In this document: in pieces, positions 61,581 to 64,000 of the stretch
Position numbering within the stretch: position 1 is the first letter of the stretch
Layout: each line of letters begins with the position of its first letter
DNA from: a virus
IMG/VR virus record: IMGVR_UViG_3300042446_002147
Location: 59,770 to 123,769 of that record
DNA: 64,000 nt
Reading direction: 5' to 3' (one strand)
The notes under the pieces: generated by a model
Databases searched by the model: none
What the model was told of the DNA's origin: nothing
What the model saw: the letters and a program-made list of their open reading frames with translations, nothing else
Program-made: the position numbers and the translations under genes

Positions 61581-62561
61581 ATGGAAAAGTTACTTACGCC
61601 GAATCCTAGAAGATTCTCATTATTCCCAGTACAAGAACCAGATATCTGGATGATGTACAAAACTGCAGAAGCTTCTTTCTGGACAGCAGAAGAGATTGAT
61701 TTAGCACAAGATATTTCTCATTGGAGAGATAAGCTTAATGATAACGAAAGATATTTTATTAAGAACGTAATTGCTTTCTTTAATAACTCTGATGGGATAG
61801 TTAATGAAAATCTTGCAGCTAACTTTTTCAATCAAGTTCAGTATCCAGAAGCTAGATGCTTTTATGGATTTCAATTAGCTATTGAGAATATACACGGGGA
61901 GGTTTATTCACTTCTTATAGATTCTTACATATCTGATGAGGAAGAGAAAGAACATCTATTTAATGCTATTGATACTGTTCCTGCTGTTAAAAGAAAAGCA
62001 GATTGGGCAATGAAATGGATTGATAATGGAACATTCACTGAGAATATGATTGCATTTGCTGCTGTTGAAGGTATTTTCTTTTCTGGATCTTTCTGTTCTA
62101 TATACTGGCTAAAGAAAAGAGGACTTATGCCAGGTCTTTGCTTTGCCAATGAATTAATCTCTAGAGACGAAGGTCTACATTGTGATTTTGCTTGTTTACT
62201 TTACACTAAACACATCGAAAATAAACTTCCAGAGGAAACAGTGAAAGCTATTATTAGTGAAGCTGTAGAGATCGAGAAGGAGTTTGTTACTTCATCTTTA
62301 CCTGTTAGATTAATTGGTATGAACGCTGATCTTATGTGCGAGTATATTGAATTTGTAGCAGATAGGCTTTTAACATCTCTGGGATGTTCTAAAATCTATG
62401 ATACTAAATGTCCTTTTGATTTTATGATAAATATTGCTTTAGAAAACAAAGGAAATTTCTTCGAGGGTAGAGTTGGCTCATATCAGAAATCAGGAGTTAT
62501 GGACAGTACCAAAGATAATGGAAATACAGGAAAAGCTTTTACAATGGATGCGGATTTTTAA
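61581..62561 (+). CDS. nrdB: Class Ia ribonucleotide reductase small (beta) subunit NrdB
   Basis: 326 residues, normal length. All di-iron ligands are present by family pattern: D40, E102, H105 (ENIHGE), E163 (VEGIFF), E197 and H200 (RDEGLH). The radical Tyr is Y109 (HGEVYS). The sequence around [17 protein letters not shown] is of the eukaryotic-like type common in Bacteroidota. The C-terminal FTMDADF tail would bind the large subunit, which is not in this window. It provides dNTPs for phage replication together with the dUTPase-like protein. Confidence 0.95.
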   Translation: MEKLLTPNPRRFSLFPVQEPDIWMMYKTAEASFWTAEEIDLAQDISHWRDKLNDNERYFIKNVIAFFNNSDGIVNENLAANFFNQVQYPEARCFYGFQLAIENIHGEVYSLLIDSYISDEEEKEHLFNAIDTVPAVKRKADWAMKWIDNGTFTENMIAFAAVEGIFFSGSFCSIYWLKKRGLMPGLCFANELISRDEGLHCDFACLLYTKHIENKLPEETVKAIISEAVEIEKEFVTSSLPVRLIGMNADLMCEYIEFVADRLLTSLGCSKIYDTKCPFDFMINIALENKGNFFEGRVGSYQKSGVMDSTKDNGNTGKAFTMDADF

Positions 62562-62584
62562 TTTCCAATAACATAGTAATTATT

Positions 62585-64000
<1,416 letters not shown>

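Overview
The window is a continuous piece of a large, tailed, contractile-tail (T4-related) bacteriophage genome, very probably infecting a member of the Bacteroidota (Flavobacteria-like). The phage assignment rests on recognisable T4-type genes: gp5-like OB-fold spike protein, gp25-like and gp6-like baseplate wedge proteins, a tail-tube-like protein, gp32-like ssDNA-binding protein, DnaG/gp61-type primase, UvsY-like mediator, UvsW helicase, gp43-like family B DNA polymerase, PhoH and NrdB. The host assignment is inferred. The DNA is AT-rich, start codons are preceded by A-rich stretches and almost never by a Shine-Dalgarno sequence, there is a Bacteroidota-style Hc1 histone-like protein, and several collagen-like Gly-X-Y proteins occur. 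The gene content and very large structural proteins (up to 2254 aa) suggest a jumbo-type genome of which this is only a part. No head genes (terminase, portal, major capsid, sheath) were seen.

Layout. 1-9.1 kb: tail/baseplate hub region (repeat-rich tube-like protein, gp5-like spike, a 1693-aa structural protein) followed by a separately terminated multi-S1 RNA-binding protein. 9.2-13.1 kb: amidoligase-like protein, a neck-like protein, an inserted PD-(D/E)XK endonuclease and a small protein with a capsid-targeting-like N-terminus. 13.1-22.2 kb: gp25, gp6 and a 2254-aa beta-propeller wedge/fibre protein. 22.2-24.8 kb: the main minus-strand island, with PhoH, a 506-aa protein and a pterin carbinolamine dehydratase. 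24.8-43.8 kb: a run of fibre and baseplate proteins, a possible spanin and a tail-tube-like protein. 43.8-48.7 kb: replication/recombination block (RuvC-like resolvase, SSB, primase, UvsY, UvsW). 48.8-59.6 kb: an accessory block of many small or enzyme-like proteins, several sharing one N-terminal peptide, including a metallopeptidase / VWA / MoxR ATPase module and a ligase-like/NMNAT-like fusion. 59.7-62.6 kb: a split DNA polymerase (N-terminal half), dUTPase-like protein and NrdB. 62.6-64 kb: a collagen-like fibre gene running off the window.

The most striking observation is that about eleven otherwise unrelated proteins begin with a peptide of the form M-K-x-[IL]-x-x-[FY]-x-x-F-x-x-E. It closely resembles the capsid-targeting propeptide of T4 internal proteins, which the prohead protease cleaves after [IL]-x-E. 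If it works the same way, this phage packages a set of proteins (a MoxR AAA ATPase, a zinc-peptidase-like protein, a pterin dehydratase, a winged-helix-like protein and others) inside its capsid for delivery with the DNA. A recurrent GATATATA-type element sits upstream of many transcription-unit starts and may be the phage promoter.

There is no gene-free stretch longer than 300 bases. The longest gaps are 9054-9223 (terminator plus promoter-like element) and 13055-13161 (AT-rich, promoter-like element only). No tRNA, rRNA, CRISPR array or IS element was recognised.
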